NCBI RefSeq assembly: GCF_013240295.1
Contig: NZ_JABETK010000001.1
Span: forward strand, 1,488,001-1,552,000
Source: Neoaquamicrobium sediminum
GTDB taxonomy: Bacteria > Pseudomonadota > Alphaproteobacteria > Rhizobiales > Rhizobiaceae
Direction: 5' to 3'
DNA length: 64,000 nucleotides
A program made the position numbers and the translations under genes. Numbering within the stretch: position 1 is the stretch's first letter; every line of letters starts with the position of its first letter. This document shows, one piece after another, positions 1-8,166 of this stretch. A model generated the notes under the pieces. That model was not told the DNA's origin and searched no databases. It worked only from the letters and a program-made list of their open reading frames with translations.

Positions 1-328
1 GGTCTCCCTTCTGGATTTCCTTGAGGTAGTCGTCGAGCTGGTCGAGGTTTTCTTCCCAGTAGCGCCGGTAGTCTTCCAGCCATCCGGCGAGGTCGCGCAG
101 CGGATCGGGGCGTAGGCGACGGGGCCGGAACTGCGCTTCGCGTCCCTGCTCGACCAATCCCGCCCGCTCCAGAACCCGCAGATGCTTGGACACGGCCGGC
201 ATGCTCATCTGGAATGGTTCCGCCAGTTGCGAAACCGTTGCCTCGCCACGCGACAGCCTGGCGAGGATGGCCCTGCGCGTCGGATCGGCGAGGGCTGAAA
301 GCGTGAGGCTCAGGGGATCGTTTGGCAT
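1..328 (-). CDS. ArsR-family transcriptional regulator (3' end off window)
   Basis: About 109 N-terminal residues are visible; the C-terminus lies beyond the left edge. The protein is a winged-helix ArsR/SmtB repressor: an early 'ALADPTRRAILARL' helix and a recognition helix around 'MSMPAVSKHLRVLE'. The metal-sensing ELCVCD box is absent, so this is probably not a metal sensor. The tail rich in Trp, Tyr and acidic residues ('YRRYWEENLDQL') resembles ArsR proteins that are paired with an AHSA1/SRPBCC protein, which would be expected just off the window. An upstream ATG at 340 runs into a stop after two further codons, which fixes the start at 328. A 10-bp inverted repeat directly in front suggests autoregulation. 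Confidence 0.88.
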   Translation of the reverse strand, partial: MPNDPLSLTLSALADPTRRAILARLSRGEATVSQLAEPFQMSMPAVSKHLRVLERAGLVEQGREAQFRPRRLRPDPLRDLAGWLEDYRRYWEENLDQLDDYLKEIQKGD

Positions 329-329
329 C

Positions 330-367
330 TATTGAACCATCTGGTTACTTAACTTTCTGGTTCAATA
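330..367. promoter_or_regulatory. Inverted repeat, probable ArsR operator
   Basis: Perfect 10-bp arms TATTGAACCA (330-339) and TGGTTCAATA (358-367) are separated by 18 bp that themselves contain AACCATCTGGTT-like half sites. The repeat abuts the ArsR start codon, the usual place for an autoregulatory operator. Binding is inferred. Confidence 0.6.
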
Positions 368-461
368 CATTTCGCGACCTGTAGAGTCAACCCCCTGTCA
401 GTCACCGCAGGAAAAAGGCTCCCAAGGCACCCCTCCGGGCCGCCTCGGACTTCAAGGTCGT

Positions 462-1325
462 TCAGCAGAGCCCGTGACGACCCACCCAGGAGGCAATGGC
501 CTTGCCGATCGCTGCCGGCTGATCCTCCGGGCACACATGACCGGCCAGCCCGCACCGCTCGATCTCCAGAGACGCGATGTTCTGTCGGGCCCAATCGGTC
601 ATCCTGGGTCCGATCATCAGCGTTCCTTCCTCGCCTTCGAAGGTCAGCAGCAGTTTTGGCGTGTCGGAAGAATCCGCCAGCCAGGCATCGTAGGCGACGA
701 TTCGCTCTATCGTGTCGGCGGGTTCGCCCTCGATCGGTATCTCGCGCGGCCAGGCGAGCAGCGGACGCCTGCTCTCGCGCGTCGCGTAAGGCTTTCGGTA
801 GACGTCGTGATCCTCCGGCGATAGCCCGCTGCGGACGGTCAATTTCAGTGCCTGCTCAATGAAGAAGTTCTCGTCGAGCACCTTGGCCTCGCCCGTGCCC
901 TCACCGCGCAGCGTCTCGTATCGGGCACGATGCGCGCCTGGAAAATCGGCCCAGGTCATGGGTCGCAGGATCGTTTCCATCAGAACGATGCCGGCGACGC
1001 GGGACGGGTTGCTGGCGGCCCAATCCATGGCGAGCGCGCCACCCCAGTCGTGCCCGACCAGAACCACCCTGTCCAAATCCATCGTGTCGAACCAGGCATC
1101 GAGGTAGGCAGCATGGTCGGCGAAACGGTATGCGATTTCGGGCTTACCGGACTGCCCCATCCCTATCAGATCGGGGGCAATAGTGCGCACCGGCGCATCG
1201 ATATTGGCGATGACGTTACGCCAGACATGAGAGGAGGTCGGATTGCCATGCAGGAACACCAGCGGCACACCGGCTCCCGCATCTCTGTAGAAAATCGTTG
1301 AGCCAAGGACAGGCAGGACAGGCAT
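462..1325 (-). CDS. dhaA: Haloalkane dehalogenase (HLD-II type alpha/beta hydrolase)
   Basis: An alpha/beta-hydrolase of 287 residues that hydrolyses a carbon-halogen bond to alcohol plus halide. All five positions of the haloalkane dehalogenase subfamily II can be seen: Asn28 in 'HGNPTSSHVWRN' and Trp94 in 'GHDWGG' (halide stabilisation), nucleophile Asp93, acid Glu117 in 'LMETILRP', and base His263 in 'GHVCPEDQP'. Length and the 'APDLIGMGQSGKP' segment match DhaA/LinB. There is no signal peptide, so it is cytosolic. It is divergent from a MarR regulator across a 68-bp gap that contains an inverted repeat, so expression is probably substrate-responsive. The natural substrate cannot be read from sequence. 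Confidence 0.87.
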   Translation of the reverse strand: MPVLPVLGSTIFYRDAGAGVPLVFLHGNPTSSHVWRNVIANIDAPVRTIAPDLIGMGQSGKPEIAYRFADHAAYLDAWFDTMDLDRVVLVGHDWGGALAMDWAASNPSRVAGIVLMETILRPMTWADFPGAHRARYETLRGEGTGEAKVLDENFFIEQALKLTVRSGLSPEDHDVYRKPYATRESRRPLLAWPREIPIEGEPADTIERIVAYDAWLADSSDTPKLLLTFEGEEGTLMIGPRMTDWARQNIASLEIERCGLAGHVCPEDQPAAIGKAIASWVGRHGLC

Positions 1326-1357
1326 GGGTTTATTCCTTCTGTTCGATTTGGTAAGGT

Positions 1358-1383
1358 GCCTGTCTATATCCGTTTAGACAGGC
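1358..1383. promoter_or_regulatory. Inverted repeat, probable MarR operator
   Basis: GCCTGTCTA (1358-1366) and TAGACAGGC (1375-1383) are perfect 9-bp arms around an 8-bp spacer. A further GCCTGTC copy follows at 1384-1390. The site lies between the dehalogenase start (1325) and the MarR start (1394), so one repressor dimer could control both. Confidence 0.65.
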
Positions 1384-1393
1384 GCCTGTCAAT

Positions 1394-1840
1394 ATGCCCG
1401 ATAGCTCATCCTCTGCGCCGCGATCCATCGGCGTGCTTCTGCGTCTCGCCCATCAACAATTTTCGTCCGCCGTCGACGGCGCACTGGCGGAGCAGGGTTT
1501 CGGAGACATCCGCCCGCACCACGCCAATGTCTTCACCTTCGTGCCGCCTGAAGGCATTCAGGTATCGGACCTCACGCTGAAGGCAGGTGTGCGCAAGCAG
1601 ACGATGGCCCAAGCCGTGGAAGAGCTGGAGGCGCTTGGTTATGTCGAGCGACGGCCGCACCCCACCGACAGGCGGGCGCGCCTCGTAATGCTGACCGAGC
1701 GCGGGAAGCAGATTCGGCCGCTGGCGATGGCTACCGGACAACGCGTAGAAGAAGACTGGGGCAAGCGCCTGGGGCAACAACGATTGGAAGCCCTGCGCTC
1801 CACCCTTGAGCAAATCCTCGACGTCTCCGAGGATCGCTAA
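1394..1840 (+). CDS. MarR-family transcriptional regulator
   Basis: A winged-helix MarR protein of 148 residues. The recognition-helix region reads 'RKQTMAQAVEELEALGYVERR' and is followed by the beta-wing 'PTDRRARLVMLTERG', the MarR signature. It is divergent from the haloalkane dehalogenase and preceded by an inverted repeat, so it probably represses that gene and itself. The effector is unknown, possibly a halogenated compound or its alcohol product (inference). Confidence 0.85.
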   Translation: MPDSSSSAPRSIGVLLRLAHQQFSSAVDGALAEQGFGDIRPHHANVFTFVPPEGIQVSDLTLKAGVRKQTMAQAVEELEALGYVERRPHPTDRRARLVMLTERGKQIRPLAMATGQRVEEDWGKRLGQQRLEALRSTLEQILDVSEDR

Positions 1841-1849
1841 CGCGAACCG

Positions 1850-2650
1850 TCAGCCGGCTAGAGCGAGCGAGGCCACAGCCGGCGCGAAGGGGCGAACGCT
1901 CATGCCTGCACGCGTCATCGTCACGAAGCTGCCTTCAGGCACCGGCGCCCATTGGGGTCCGTCGCGATCGAACGGCTCGGAAACGAGACAGCGGCCCGAC
2001 CCGCCGCGCAGTTCCCCCGCATAGAGGGTCGGCGCGGTGCCGATCGTCGCATAGCGTATCGCATAGAGCGTTTCGCCATCGGCGAAGGCTGCCGTCAGCT
2101 TCAGGGCAGATTCCATCGCCGCCTGACCGGCAGCGGCCACGACATGCGCAACCGCGCGTGTGGCAGCGCCGTGCGGATCGGTTTCAAGGCCCTCGGCCAG
2201 CATCAGCAGGAAAAAGAGTTCCGAATCGGTGGTGCCATGCAGTTCCGCGTAGAGCGCGTCGGGCAGGCTTTCTTCCAGCCGGCGGCGGATACGCTCGAAA
2301 CCGCCGATCTGGCCGTTATGCATGAACGACCAGCGGCCTGAAACGAAGGGATGGCAATTGTCGCGGCTGGTCGCACCGCCGGTCGAGGCGCGCACATGCG
2401 CGAGGAACAGCCCGGACCGTATCTGCCGGCACAAGCTTCTCAAATTGCAGTCGGACCAGGCTGGGAGGACGTCGCGATAGCGGCCGGGCTCCGGCCGCTC
2501 GCCATACCAGGCTAGGCCGAAGCCATCGCCATTAGTGGCCGTCTTGGCTTCCAATGCCTGATGGCTTTGGGCGATCAGCGAATGGCAGGGTGCCGCTACA
2601 ACGTCTTCCAGGAAGACGGGATCACCGAGATAGGCCGCCCACCGGCACAT
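1850..2650 (-). CDS. Class II glutamine amidotransferase (YafJ-like)
   Basis: The frame is open much further upstream, but the family begins at Met-Cys-Arg-Trp, so the start is placed at 2650, giving 266 residues with Cys2 as the N-terminal nucleophile once Met is removed. Visible motifs: 'NGDGFGLAWYG', 'FLAHVRAST' and 'CHPFVSGRWSFMHNGQIGG', the Ntn glutaminase core. It lacks a synthetase domain, as in YafJ/EgtC-type stand-alone members; its acceptor is unknown. Its start overlaps the end of the small upstream gene by 29 bp, which suggests translational coupling. Confidence 0.85.
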   Translation of the reverse strand: MCRWAAYLGDPVFLEDVVAAPCHSLIAQSHQALEAKTATNGDGFGLAWYGERPEPGRYRDVLPAWSDCNLRSLCRQIRSGLFLAHVRASTGGATSRDNCHPFVSGRWSFMHNGQIGGFERIRRRLEESLPDALYAELHGTTDSELFFLLMLAEGLETDPHGAATRAVAHVVAAAGQAAMESALKLTAAFADGETLYAIRYATIGTAPTLYAGELRGGSGRCLVSEPFDRDGPQWAPVPEGSFVTMTRAGMSVRPFAPAVASLALAG

Positions 2651-2870
2651 TGCTGTTGCTTCCCCTGTTGTGTGTACGCTCGTAGAGTTCGCGCACGATC
2701 CTCGACGCCGTAGTCTCGAACAGAAACGGCAAGAAAGCGTGAACGAGGGCCGCGCCGGCCGCCATGAACAGCCGCGAGGCAAACCACGCGGCAAAGGCCA
2801 TATGGCCGAAATAGGTCTCGCCGACCGTTTCGGGATGGGCGGTGAAGATGCGGGCGACGCGGCTGGCCAT
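2622..2870 (-). CDS. Small conserved hypothetical protein (DUF6356-like)
   Basis: An 82-residue protein from ATG 2870, preceded by an AGGGGAACAG ribosome-binding region. It has a central hydrophobic stretch ('MAFAAWFASRLFMAAGAALVHAF') consistent with one membrane segment, and 'HPETVGETYFGHM' near the start, which I associate with the DUF6356 family. It overlaps the downstream amidotransferase by 29 bp and is divergent from the Lrp regulator. Function unknown. Confidence 0.65.
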   Translation of the reverse strand: MASRVARIFTAHPETVGETYFGHMAFAAWFASRLFMAAGAALVHAFLPFLFETTASRIVRELYERTHNRGSNSNVPVGGLSR

Positions 2871-2959
2871 GGACTGTTCCCCTGTAGTTCGAGCCGGTTC
2901 ATGATACCGCCCACGGCCAAGGGGAAATCCCAATCTGTCCTTGTCTTGTCTTCCATCAT

Positions 2960-2972
2960 GGGACATTGTCCC
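2960..2972. promoter_or_regulatory. 13-bp palindrome before the Lrp gene
   Basis: GGGACATTGTCCC is a perfect palindrome (6-bp arms around one T), ending 3 bp before the ATG at 2976 in the gap between the Lrp gene and the divergent small-protein gene. It is a candidate autoregulatory operator. Its G could also belong to an alternative ATG at 2958. Confidence 0.45.
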
Positions 2973-2975
2973 GAG

Positions 2976-3446
2976 ATGAAGCATGATATCGATACGATTG
3001 ACCGGCGCCTGCTCGCCGAACTGCAACGCGATGCGACGCTGACCGTCGACCAGCTCTCGGAGCGGCTGAACCTGTCTCGAAACGCCTGTTGGCGGCGCGT
3101 CAAGATATTGGAGGAGAAAGGCGTCATCACCGGGCGCGTGGCGCTGGTTGATGCGGACAAGCTTGGGCTGGGGCTGTCCGTCTTCGTGATCCTGCGCACC
3201 TCGCATCACGATCCGGACTGGCTGAAGCGGTTTCGCGACGCGGTCACTTCTTTCCCGGAGATCACTGGCGTCTATCGCATGTCGGGCGATCTCGATTACG
3301 TGCTGCGCGCCCGCGTGGCCGACGTGAAGGCCTATGACCGGCTCTATCAGCGCCTGATCGCCAAAGTGCCTTTGGATGATGTCTCCGCGTCATTCGTTAT
3401 GGAGGAGATCAAGGACACCACGATCGTGCCTGTCGAGGTGCGGTAG
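2976..3446 (+). CDS. Lrp/AsnC-family transcriptional regulator
   Basis: A 156-residue feast/famine regulator. The N-terminal HTH covers about residues 5-50 ('[11 protein letters not shown]'-type recognition helix with '[10 protein letters not shown]' after it). A C-terminal RAM/ligand-binding domain follows ('[21 protein letters not shown]'). ATG 2976 is chosen because the HTH then starts at the usual place; an in-frame ATG at 2958 would add six residues. It is divergent from the small-protein/amidotransferase pair, which it may control. Confidence 0.87.
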   Translation: MKHDIDTIDRRLLAELQRDATLTVDQLSERLNLSRNACWRRVKILEEKGVITGRVALVDADKLGLGLSVFVILRTSHHDPDWLKRFRDAVTSFPEITGVYRMSGDLDYVLRARVADVKAYDRLYQRLIAKVPLDDVSASFVMEEIKDTTIVPVEVR

Positions 3447-3493
3447 CGCCGAAAAGCGCTGGAAAGGGTACTGCGTCGATTGACCAGAGCGGC

Positions 3494-3997
3494 ATGCCCC
3501 GCCATAGCATGCGCGTCATGAAGCCCGCTCCCGACACCCGCTCCGCACCAGTCCTCGGCATCGTCCGCATGCCGCATTCGCAGGGGCTGGCGCTGCCAGC
3601 CTATGAAAGCGACGGCGCGGCCGGCATGGACTTGCGCGCCGCGGTGCCGGAAGACCGTCCGATGATATTGCTGCCGGGCCGGCGGGCGCTGGTGCCGACA
3701 GGGCTGATCTTCGAGATTCCTGCCGGCTACGAAGGACAGGTGCGGCCCCGCTCCGGCCTCGCGTTCAAGCATGGCATCACCTGCCTCAACACGCCGGGAA
3801 CCATCGACAGCGACTATCGCGGCGAGGTTCAGGTGCTGCTCGTCAATCTTGGTCACGAGGACTTCGCGATCGAGCGCGGCATGCGCATCGCGCAGCTTGT
3901 CCTCGCGCCCGTCAGCCACGCGGTGATTGAGGAGCGCGATCTGGCCGAGGAGACGGCAAGGGGTGCTGGCGGTTTCGGCTCGACGGGTACTAAATGA
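3494..3997 (+). CDS. dut: dUTP diphosphatase
   Basis: Hydrolyses dUTP to dUMP and pyrophosphate, limiting uracil in DNA and supplying dUMP for thymidylate. All five trimeric dUTPase motifs are present: 'AGMDLRA' (43-49), 'RPRSGLA' (84-90), '[10 protein letters not shown]' with catalytic Asp105, 'AQLVLAPV' (133-140) and the C-terminal '[10 protein letters not shown]' (156-165). At 167 residues it is slightly long; in-frame ATGs at 3509 and 3518 would give more typical N-termini and no clear ribosome site distinguishes them. The stop overlaps the next start (ATGA). Confidence 0.95.
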   Translation: MPRHSMRVMKPAPDTRSAPVLGIVRMPHSQGLALPAYESDGAAGMDLRAAVPEDRPMILLPGRRALVPTGLIFEIPAGYEGQVRPRSGLAFKHGITCLNTPGTIDSDYRGEVQVLLVNLGHEDFAIERGMRIAQLVLAPVSHAVIEERDLAEETARGAGGFGSTGTK

Positions 3998-4665
3998 GCG
4001 CAGTTACGCACACGCCGCCGGGCCTCGTCATCTTCGATTGCGACGGCGTTCTGGTGAACACAGAGGAGCGGGCCAACCGGGTGCTCGCCGAATGGTTCTG
4101 CGCGGCGGGACATGACGTCACCTACGAATACTGCCGGCGCGTCTATTCAGGTCGCAGCATGAAGAGCGTGCAGGAAGAGATCGAAGCCGGCGACTATCGG
4201 CTGGGCTTCGATCTCACCGAACGGTGGTATGGCTCGCTTGACGAGATTTTCGGCGCCGGCGTCGACGCCATCCCCCATATCGAGCACGTGGTAGATACGC
4301 TTCGCGCACGCAACGTACCCTGGTGCGTAGCCTCGTCCGCCAGGCTCGAGAAGATGCATCTGACGCTCGGCTCCACGGGTCTGCTTCCCCATTTCGGGCA
4401 CGCGCTTTACAGCTCGACCATGGTGGAGCGCGGCAAGCCGTTTCCCGATCTCTTTCTCCATGCTGCACGTGAGATGGGCTTCGAGCCTGCAAGCTGCGTG
4501 GTGATCGAAGACAGCGTGCCGGGCACCCAGGCGGGTGTCGCGGCGGGCATGCGTGTCTTCTCCTATCATGCCGACCCGATGTCGGATCGCGAGGCGCTTG
4601 CTGCAGCCGGCGGCTTACCATTCGACGACATGCGCGAACTGCCGCGCCTGCTCGGTCTCGCCTGA
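3994..4665 (+). CDS. HAD-superfamily phosphatase (phosphoglycolate phosphatase-like)
   Basis: A 223-residue HAD subfamily IA hydrolase. Motif I is '[11 protein letters not shown]' (nucleophile Asp15, acid Asp17), followed by a helical cap, motif II Ser in '[11 protein letters not shown]', Lys in '[10 protein letters not shown]' and motif IV '[10 protein letters not shown]'. The sequence resembles small sugar-phosphate/phosphoglycolate phosphatases (YieH/Gph group); the substrate is not determined. It overlaps dut by 4 nt and is probably co-transcribed with it. Confidence 0.85.
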   Translation: MSAVTHTPPGLVIFDCDGVLVNTEERANRVLAEWFCAAGHDVTYEYCRRVYSGRSMKSVQEEIEAGDYRLGFDLTERWYGSLDEIFGAGVDAIPHIEHVVDTLRARNVPWCVASSARLEKMHLTLGSTGLLPHFGHALYSSTMVERGKPFPDLFLHAAREMGFEPASCVVIEDSVPGTQAGVAAGMRVFSYHADPMSDREALAAAGGLPFDDMRELPRLLGLA

Positions 4666-4758
4666 CCGTTTCGGCAACGCGCAAGTGGCCAAAAAATCTT
4701 GAACGATTGATAGCGTCGCGCGTTCTTCAAGCGGAGCGGGGGATAACTGGAGGCGAGA

Positions 4759-5322
4759 ATGCCAACTATCCCTGAATCACGCATCATGATCCTTGCAACC
4801 AACGGTTTCGAGCAGTCGGAACTTGAGGTGCCGCTGGAAAAACTGCGGAACGCCGGCGCAACGGTCGATGTCGTTTCTATCGAGAACGGCGAGATTACCG
4901 GCTGGGAAAAGAAAGACTGGGGTTCGGCCGTCAAGGTCGACCGGACCCTGAGCGACGCTCGGGTTGAAGACTATGACGCGCTGGTGCTGCCGGGCGGACA
5001 GATCAACCCTGACGTGCTGCGCACCGAAAAGGCGGCAGTAGGGTTCATTCGCGATTTTCATGCGACCGGAAAGCCTGTCGCGGCGATCTGCCATGCACCG
5101 TGGCTGCTGATTGAAGCCGGTCTGGTGAACGGGCTGAGAGCCACATCCTACCACTCGATCCGGACCGACATGGAAAATGCCGGCGCGCGCTGGGAAGATT
5201 CCCAGACGGTGCGTGACGGCAATGTGATAACCGCCCGCAAGCCTGACGATCTGGAAGCGTTTACGGCGGCCATCGTGGAAGCAGTGGAAACCGGTTCCGG
5301 GCAGCGCGCGGCGGCAGAATGA
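4759..5322 (+). CDS. DJ-1/PfpI-family protein (general stress protein 18 / YhbO-like)
   Basis: A 187-residue single-domain DJ-1/PfpI protein. The nucleophile elbow reads 'AAICHAPWLL' with Cys111-His112, and Glu18 in 'NGFEQSEL' is the conserved partner acid. Relatives (YhbO, PfpI) are described as stress proteins with deglycase or protease-like activity; the exact reaction is disputed. The start at 4759 follows a GGAGG site. It is followed by a rho-independent terminator. Confidence 0.87.
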   Translation: MPTIPESRIMILATNGFEQSELEVPLEKLRNAGATVDVVSIENGEITGWEKKDWGSAVKVDRTLSDARVEDYDALVLPGGQINPDVLRTEKAAVGFIRDFHATGKPVAAICHAPWLLIEAGLVNGLRATSYHSIRTDMENAGARWEDSQTVRDGNVITARKPDDLEAFTAAIVEAVETGSGQRAAAE

Positions 5323-5368
5323 CGAGGTTCGGCCGCTGAGTAGCGGATCAGTCTCGCGGCCGGGCAAG

Positions 5369-5410
5369 GCGGCGCTGGCGCCCTTACGGGCTGCCGCGCC
5401 GCTTTCTTTT
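5369..5410 (+). terminator. Probable rho-independent terminator after the PfpI gene
   Basis: The outer stem GCGGCGC (5369-5375) pairs with GCGCCGC (5396-5402). An inner GCCC-TTAC-GGGC helix caps it, and TTTCTTTT follows (5403-5410). The remaining gap to 5527 shows no gene. Confidence 0.6.
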
Positions 5411-5527
5411 CGTTCCCCAAGCGCAAACGCCCATGTCAGGATGGTGCCGCTGGCCCAATTGCGAGCCTTTGCTGACGCGTCGTCGGCGACCTAACGTGGC
5501 CCTCGCGGCAAGCCAGCGGAGGATCTC

Positions 5528-6334
5528 GTGAGCAAGGCGGAAGAATTCAGACGGCTGCACGACGGCCCGGGCGCCTTCGTCATCCCAAACCCATGGGATA
5601 TAGGCACAGCCAAGCTGCTGGCCGATATGGGCTTCAAGGCGCTCGCCACCACGAGCGCGGGCTACGCGTTCTCGCGCGGCCTGCCCGATGGCGGCGTCGA
5701 CTTCGAAACGATGCTCGCACATTGTCGCGAACTGGTGGAAGCCGTCGACTTGCCGGTCTCTGCAGACCTCGAGAAAGGCAAGGGCGACAGCCCGGAAGAT
5801 GCCGCGGAAACGATCAGGCGCGCTGCGTCCACGGGACTGGCCGGATGTTCGATCGAGGATTCCACCGGCGACCCGGACAGGCCGATCTTCGAATTCTCGC
5901 ATGCCGTGGAACGCGTCGCGGCGGCCGTTGAAGCGGCCCGCGCGCTTGGGCACGAGTTCGTCTTCACCGCGCGTGCGGAGAATTTTCTCTGGGGCCGCCC
6001 CGATCTCGACGACACGATCCGCCGGCTGCAGGCATTCGAGAAGGCCGGCGCCGATGTGCTCTACGCTCCCGGCCTCTCAGACATCGCCGGCGTGAAAACC
6101 GTCTGCACAAGCGTCGGCAAGCCGGTTAACGTTCTGGCGGTGCCGGGTTTTTCCGTCGCCAGCCTGTCGGAAGCAGGTGCCCGGCGCGTCTCGGTCGGTT
6201 CCAAGCTTACAACGGTAGCCTTTGGCGCCGTCGAGGCCGCGGCGAAAGAGATGCTCGAAGACGGCACCTTCGAATATGCACGTCACGCAATGTCGTTCGC
6301 CAAGCTTCAGGCGATGTTCTCGAAAGGGCGCTGA
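5528..6334 (+). CDS. Isocitrate lyase/PEP mutase-family protein
   Basis: A 268-residue alpha/beta-barrel enzyme of the PEP mutase/isocitrate lyase superfamily. Visible family features are 'FVIPNPWDIGTAKLL', 'TTSAGYAFSRG', the metal-binding 'ADLEKGKGD' (Asp80) and 'GCSIEDST' (Glu110-Asp111). The isocitrate-lyase KKCGH loop is absent, so the substrate is not isocitrate; this subgroup probably cleaves or forms C-C or C-P bonds on small 2-oxo acids. The GTG start at 5528 follows GGAGG. It overlaps the hydroxyproline-dehydratase gene by one base (TGATG), implying a joint pathway. Confidence 0.8.
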   Translation: MSKAEEFRRLHDGPGAFVIPNPWDIGTAKLLADMGFKALATTSAGYAFSRGLPDGGVDFETMLAHCRELVEAVDLPVSADLEKGKGDSPEDAAETIRRAASTGLAGCSIEDSTGDPDRPIFEFSHAVERVAAAVEAARALGHEFVFTARAENFLWGRPDLDDTIRRLQAFEKAGADVLYAPGLSDIAGVKTVCTSVGKPVNVLAVPGFSVASLSEAGARRVSVGSKLTTVAFGAVEAAAKEMLEDGTFEYARHAMSFAKLQAMFSKGR

Positions 6335-7338
6335 TGCCGGGCAGCTTGCGCGTTGTCGACATGCATACCGGCGGCGAGCCGTTGCGGATCGTTACCGACG
6401 GCTATCCGCCGCTGCCGAAAGGCACGATCCTCGAAAAGCGCGCCTTCGTGCGCGACAATCTCGATCATCTGCGCCGCCTCCTGATGTTCGAGCCTCGCGG
6501 GCACTTCGATATGTATGGGGCGCTGCTTGTCGAACCAGACCTGCCGGACGCCGACCTCGCGGTGCTGTTCATGCACAATGAGGGCTATTCGACGATGTGC
6601 GGCCACGCCATCCTGGCGCTGGGCCGCTATGCGATTGACCAGGGGCTGGTCGCGAAGACCGAGCCCGTGACCGTGGTCAATATCGAATGCCCCTGCGGAC
6701 TAGTGAGGGCCGAGGTGGAAGTCGACAACGGCCGCGCCGGCGCTGTCTCGTTCGAAAGCGTACCGTCCTTCCTCTTCGCATCGGACTGCCAGGTCGAAGT
6801 ATCCGGTTATGGCACCATCCGGTTCGACATCGCCTATGGCGGCGCGTTCTACGCCTTGGCCGACTGCCGGCAGTTCGGGCTTGAATTCGGCCGCGATTCC
6901 GTTCGTGAATTCGCCGATGCCGCTGCGGCGCTCACCGAAAGCGCGAAGGCCGCCGTGCCGCTTTCACATCCGGACCATGGAGACCTCGCGTTCCTCTACG
7001 GCTCGATCCTGACGGATGGCGGCGATGGATCGGGCGGGCACCCGACGAAAAATGTCTGCGTCTTCGCCGACAGCCAGGTCGACCGGTCGCCGACGGGTTC
7101 CGGCGTCACGGCGCGACTTGCCGCGATGCACGCCAAGGGAGAAGCGGCGGTGGGCGAGACGCGCACTTTCGAAAGCATCGTCGGCTCGCGCTTTGAGGGA
7201 ACCGTCGCCCGGTCGACCAAGGCCGGGCACATGGATGCCGTGACCGTGCGCGTGTCCGGCCGTGCCTTCTACAGCGGACGCGCTGAATTCGTCGTCGAGG
7301 ATGACGATCCGCTAGGCGCCGGCTTCATCGTGCGCTGA
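6334..7338 (+). CDS. trans-3-hydroxy-L-proline dehydratase (proline racemase family)
   Basis: A 334-residue member of the proline racemase superfamily. The first catalytic residue is Cys89 in 'MCGHAILALG'. The second site, Cys in racemases and 4-hydroxyproline epimerases, is Thr254 in 'DRSPTGSGVTA'. From established knowledge of the family, the Cys/Thr pair marks trans-3-hydroxy-L-proline dehydratase, which makes delta1-pyrroline-2-carboxylate. Translation is coupled to the preceding gene by a one-base overlap. Its 3' end overlaps the convergent sitD gene by 27 bp. Confidence 0.85.
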   Translation: MPGSLRVVDMHTGGEPLRIVTDGYPPLPKGTILEKRAFVRDNLDHLRRLLMFEPRGHFDMYGALLVEPDLPDADLAVLFMHNEGYSTMCGHAILALGRYAIDQGLVAKTEPVTVVNIECPCGLVRAEVEVDNGRAGAVSFESVPSFLFASDCQVEVSGYGTIRFDIAYGGAFYALADCRQFGLEFGRDSVREFADAAAALTESAKAAVPLSHPDHGDLAFLYGSILTDGGDGSGGHPTKNVCVFADSQVDRSPTGSGVTARLAAMHAKGEAAVGETRTFESIVGSRFEGTVARSTKAGHMDAVTVRVSGRAFYSGRAEFVVEDDDPLGAGFIVR

Positions 7339-8166
7339 TCGCGGGCTGGCGGGAGCAGCACGCATCTGCGACCAGGCGAAGGCTGCGACGAAGACCAGCG
7401 TCATCAAGACCACGATGGTCGGCGCGGGCGCGCTGTCAATGAAGAACGACAGATAGACGCCCAGGAACGCGCAGCCGACCGCGACCGAAACGGCAACCGC
7501 CAGCATGGCCTCGAACCGGCGGGTCACGAGAAACGCAATCGCGCCCGGCGCTATCAGCATGGCGATAGCCAGGATGATGCCGACTGCCTTGAGCGCGCCG
7601 ACAATGGTCAACGACAGGACGGCCAGAAGCCCATAGTGGTAGAACCGCACCGGGAGGCCGATAGCGCGGGCGTGCTGGGCGTCGAACGCGTGCAGAAGCA
7701 GGTCGCGGCGCAGCAGGCCGACGAAGCCGAGCGCTATCAGCGCGATGACGCCTGTTTCGGCAACATCGCCCCAGGTCACGCCCAGGATGTTGCCGAACAG
7801 CACATGCAGCAGGTGCAGTTCGCTCTCGATCATCGAAAACATGACGATGCCGAGGCCGAACATTCCGGAGAACACGACACCCATGACGGTGTCCTCCTTG
7901 ACGCGGCTGTTTTCCCTCAGGAAACCGACTGCGAGCGCGCAGAACATGCCCGCGCCGAAGGCACCGATTGCTAGCGGCAAACCGGCAACATAGGCCAGCA
8001 CGACGCCCGGCAGCACCGCGTGGCTGATAGCATCGCCCATCAGCGACCAGCCCTTGAGGATCAGGAAAGATGACAGCAGCCCCATCGGTGCTGCCACCAG
8101 GATCGCAATCACAAAGGCCTGCTGCATGAACGGGAACTGGAAAGGCAGAAGCAGCGTATCGATCAT
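7312..8166 (-). CDS. sitD: Manganese/iron ABC transporter permease SitD
   Basis: A 284-residue inner-membrane permease of the FecCD/ZnuB-like metal transporter family (ABC-3), with about eight hydrophobic segments. Motifs include 'LKGWSLMGDAISHAVLPGV' and 'KAVGIILAIAMLIAPGAIAFL'. It is the fourth gene of sitABCD, and its ATG (8166) overlaps the sitC stop by 4 nt. The long open frame further upstream is not used. It should form a heterodimer with SitC to pass Mn2+ (possibly Fe2+). Confidence 0.88.
   Translation of the reverse strand: MIDTLLLPFQFPFMQQAFVIAILVAAPMGLLSSFLILKGWSLMGDAISHAVLPGVVLAYVAGLPLAIGAFGAGMFCALAVGFLRENSRVKEDTVMGVVFSGMFGLGIVMFSMIESELHLLHVLFGNILGVTWGDVAETGVIALIALGFVGLLRRDLLLHAFDAQHARAIGLPVRFYHYGLLAVLSLTIVGALKAVGIILAIAMLIAPGAIAFLVTRRFEAMLAVAVSVAVGCAFLGVYLSFFIDSAPAPTIVVLMTLVFVAAFAWSQMRAAPASPRSAHDEAGA

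Noticed and set aside
2651..3209. Upstream extensions of the amidotransferase and the 82-residue protein across the Lrp gene
   Set aside because: They would overlap the divergent Lrp gene; family starts (Met-Cys for the amidotransferase, 2870 for the small protein) are better.
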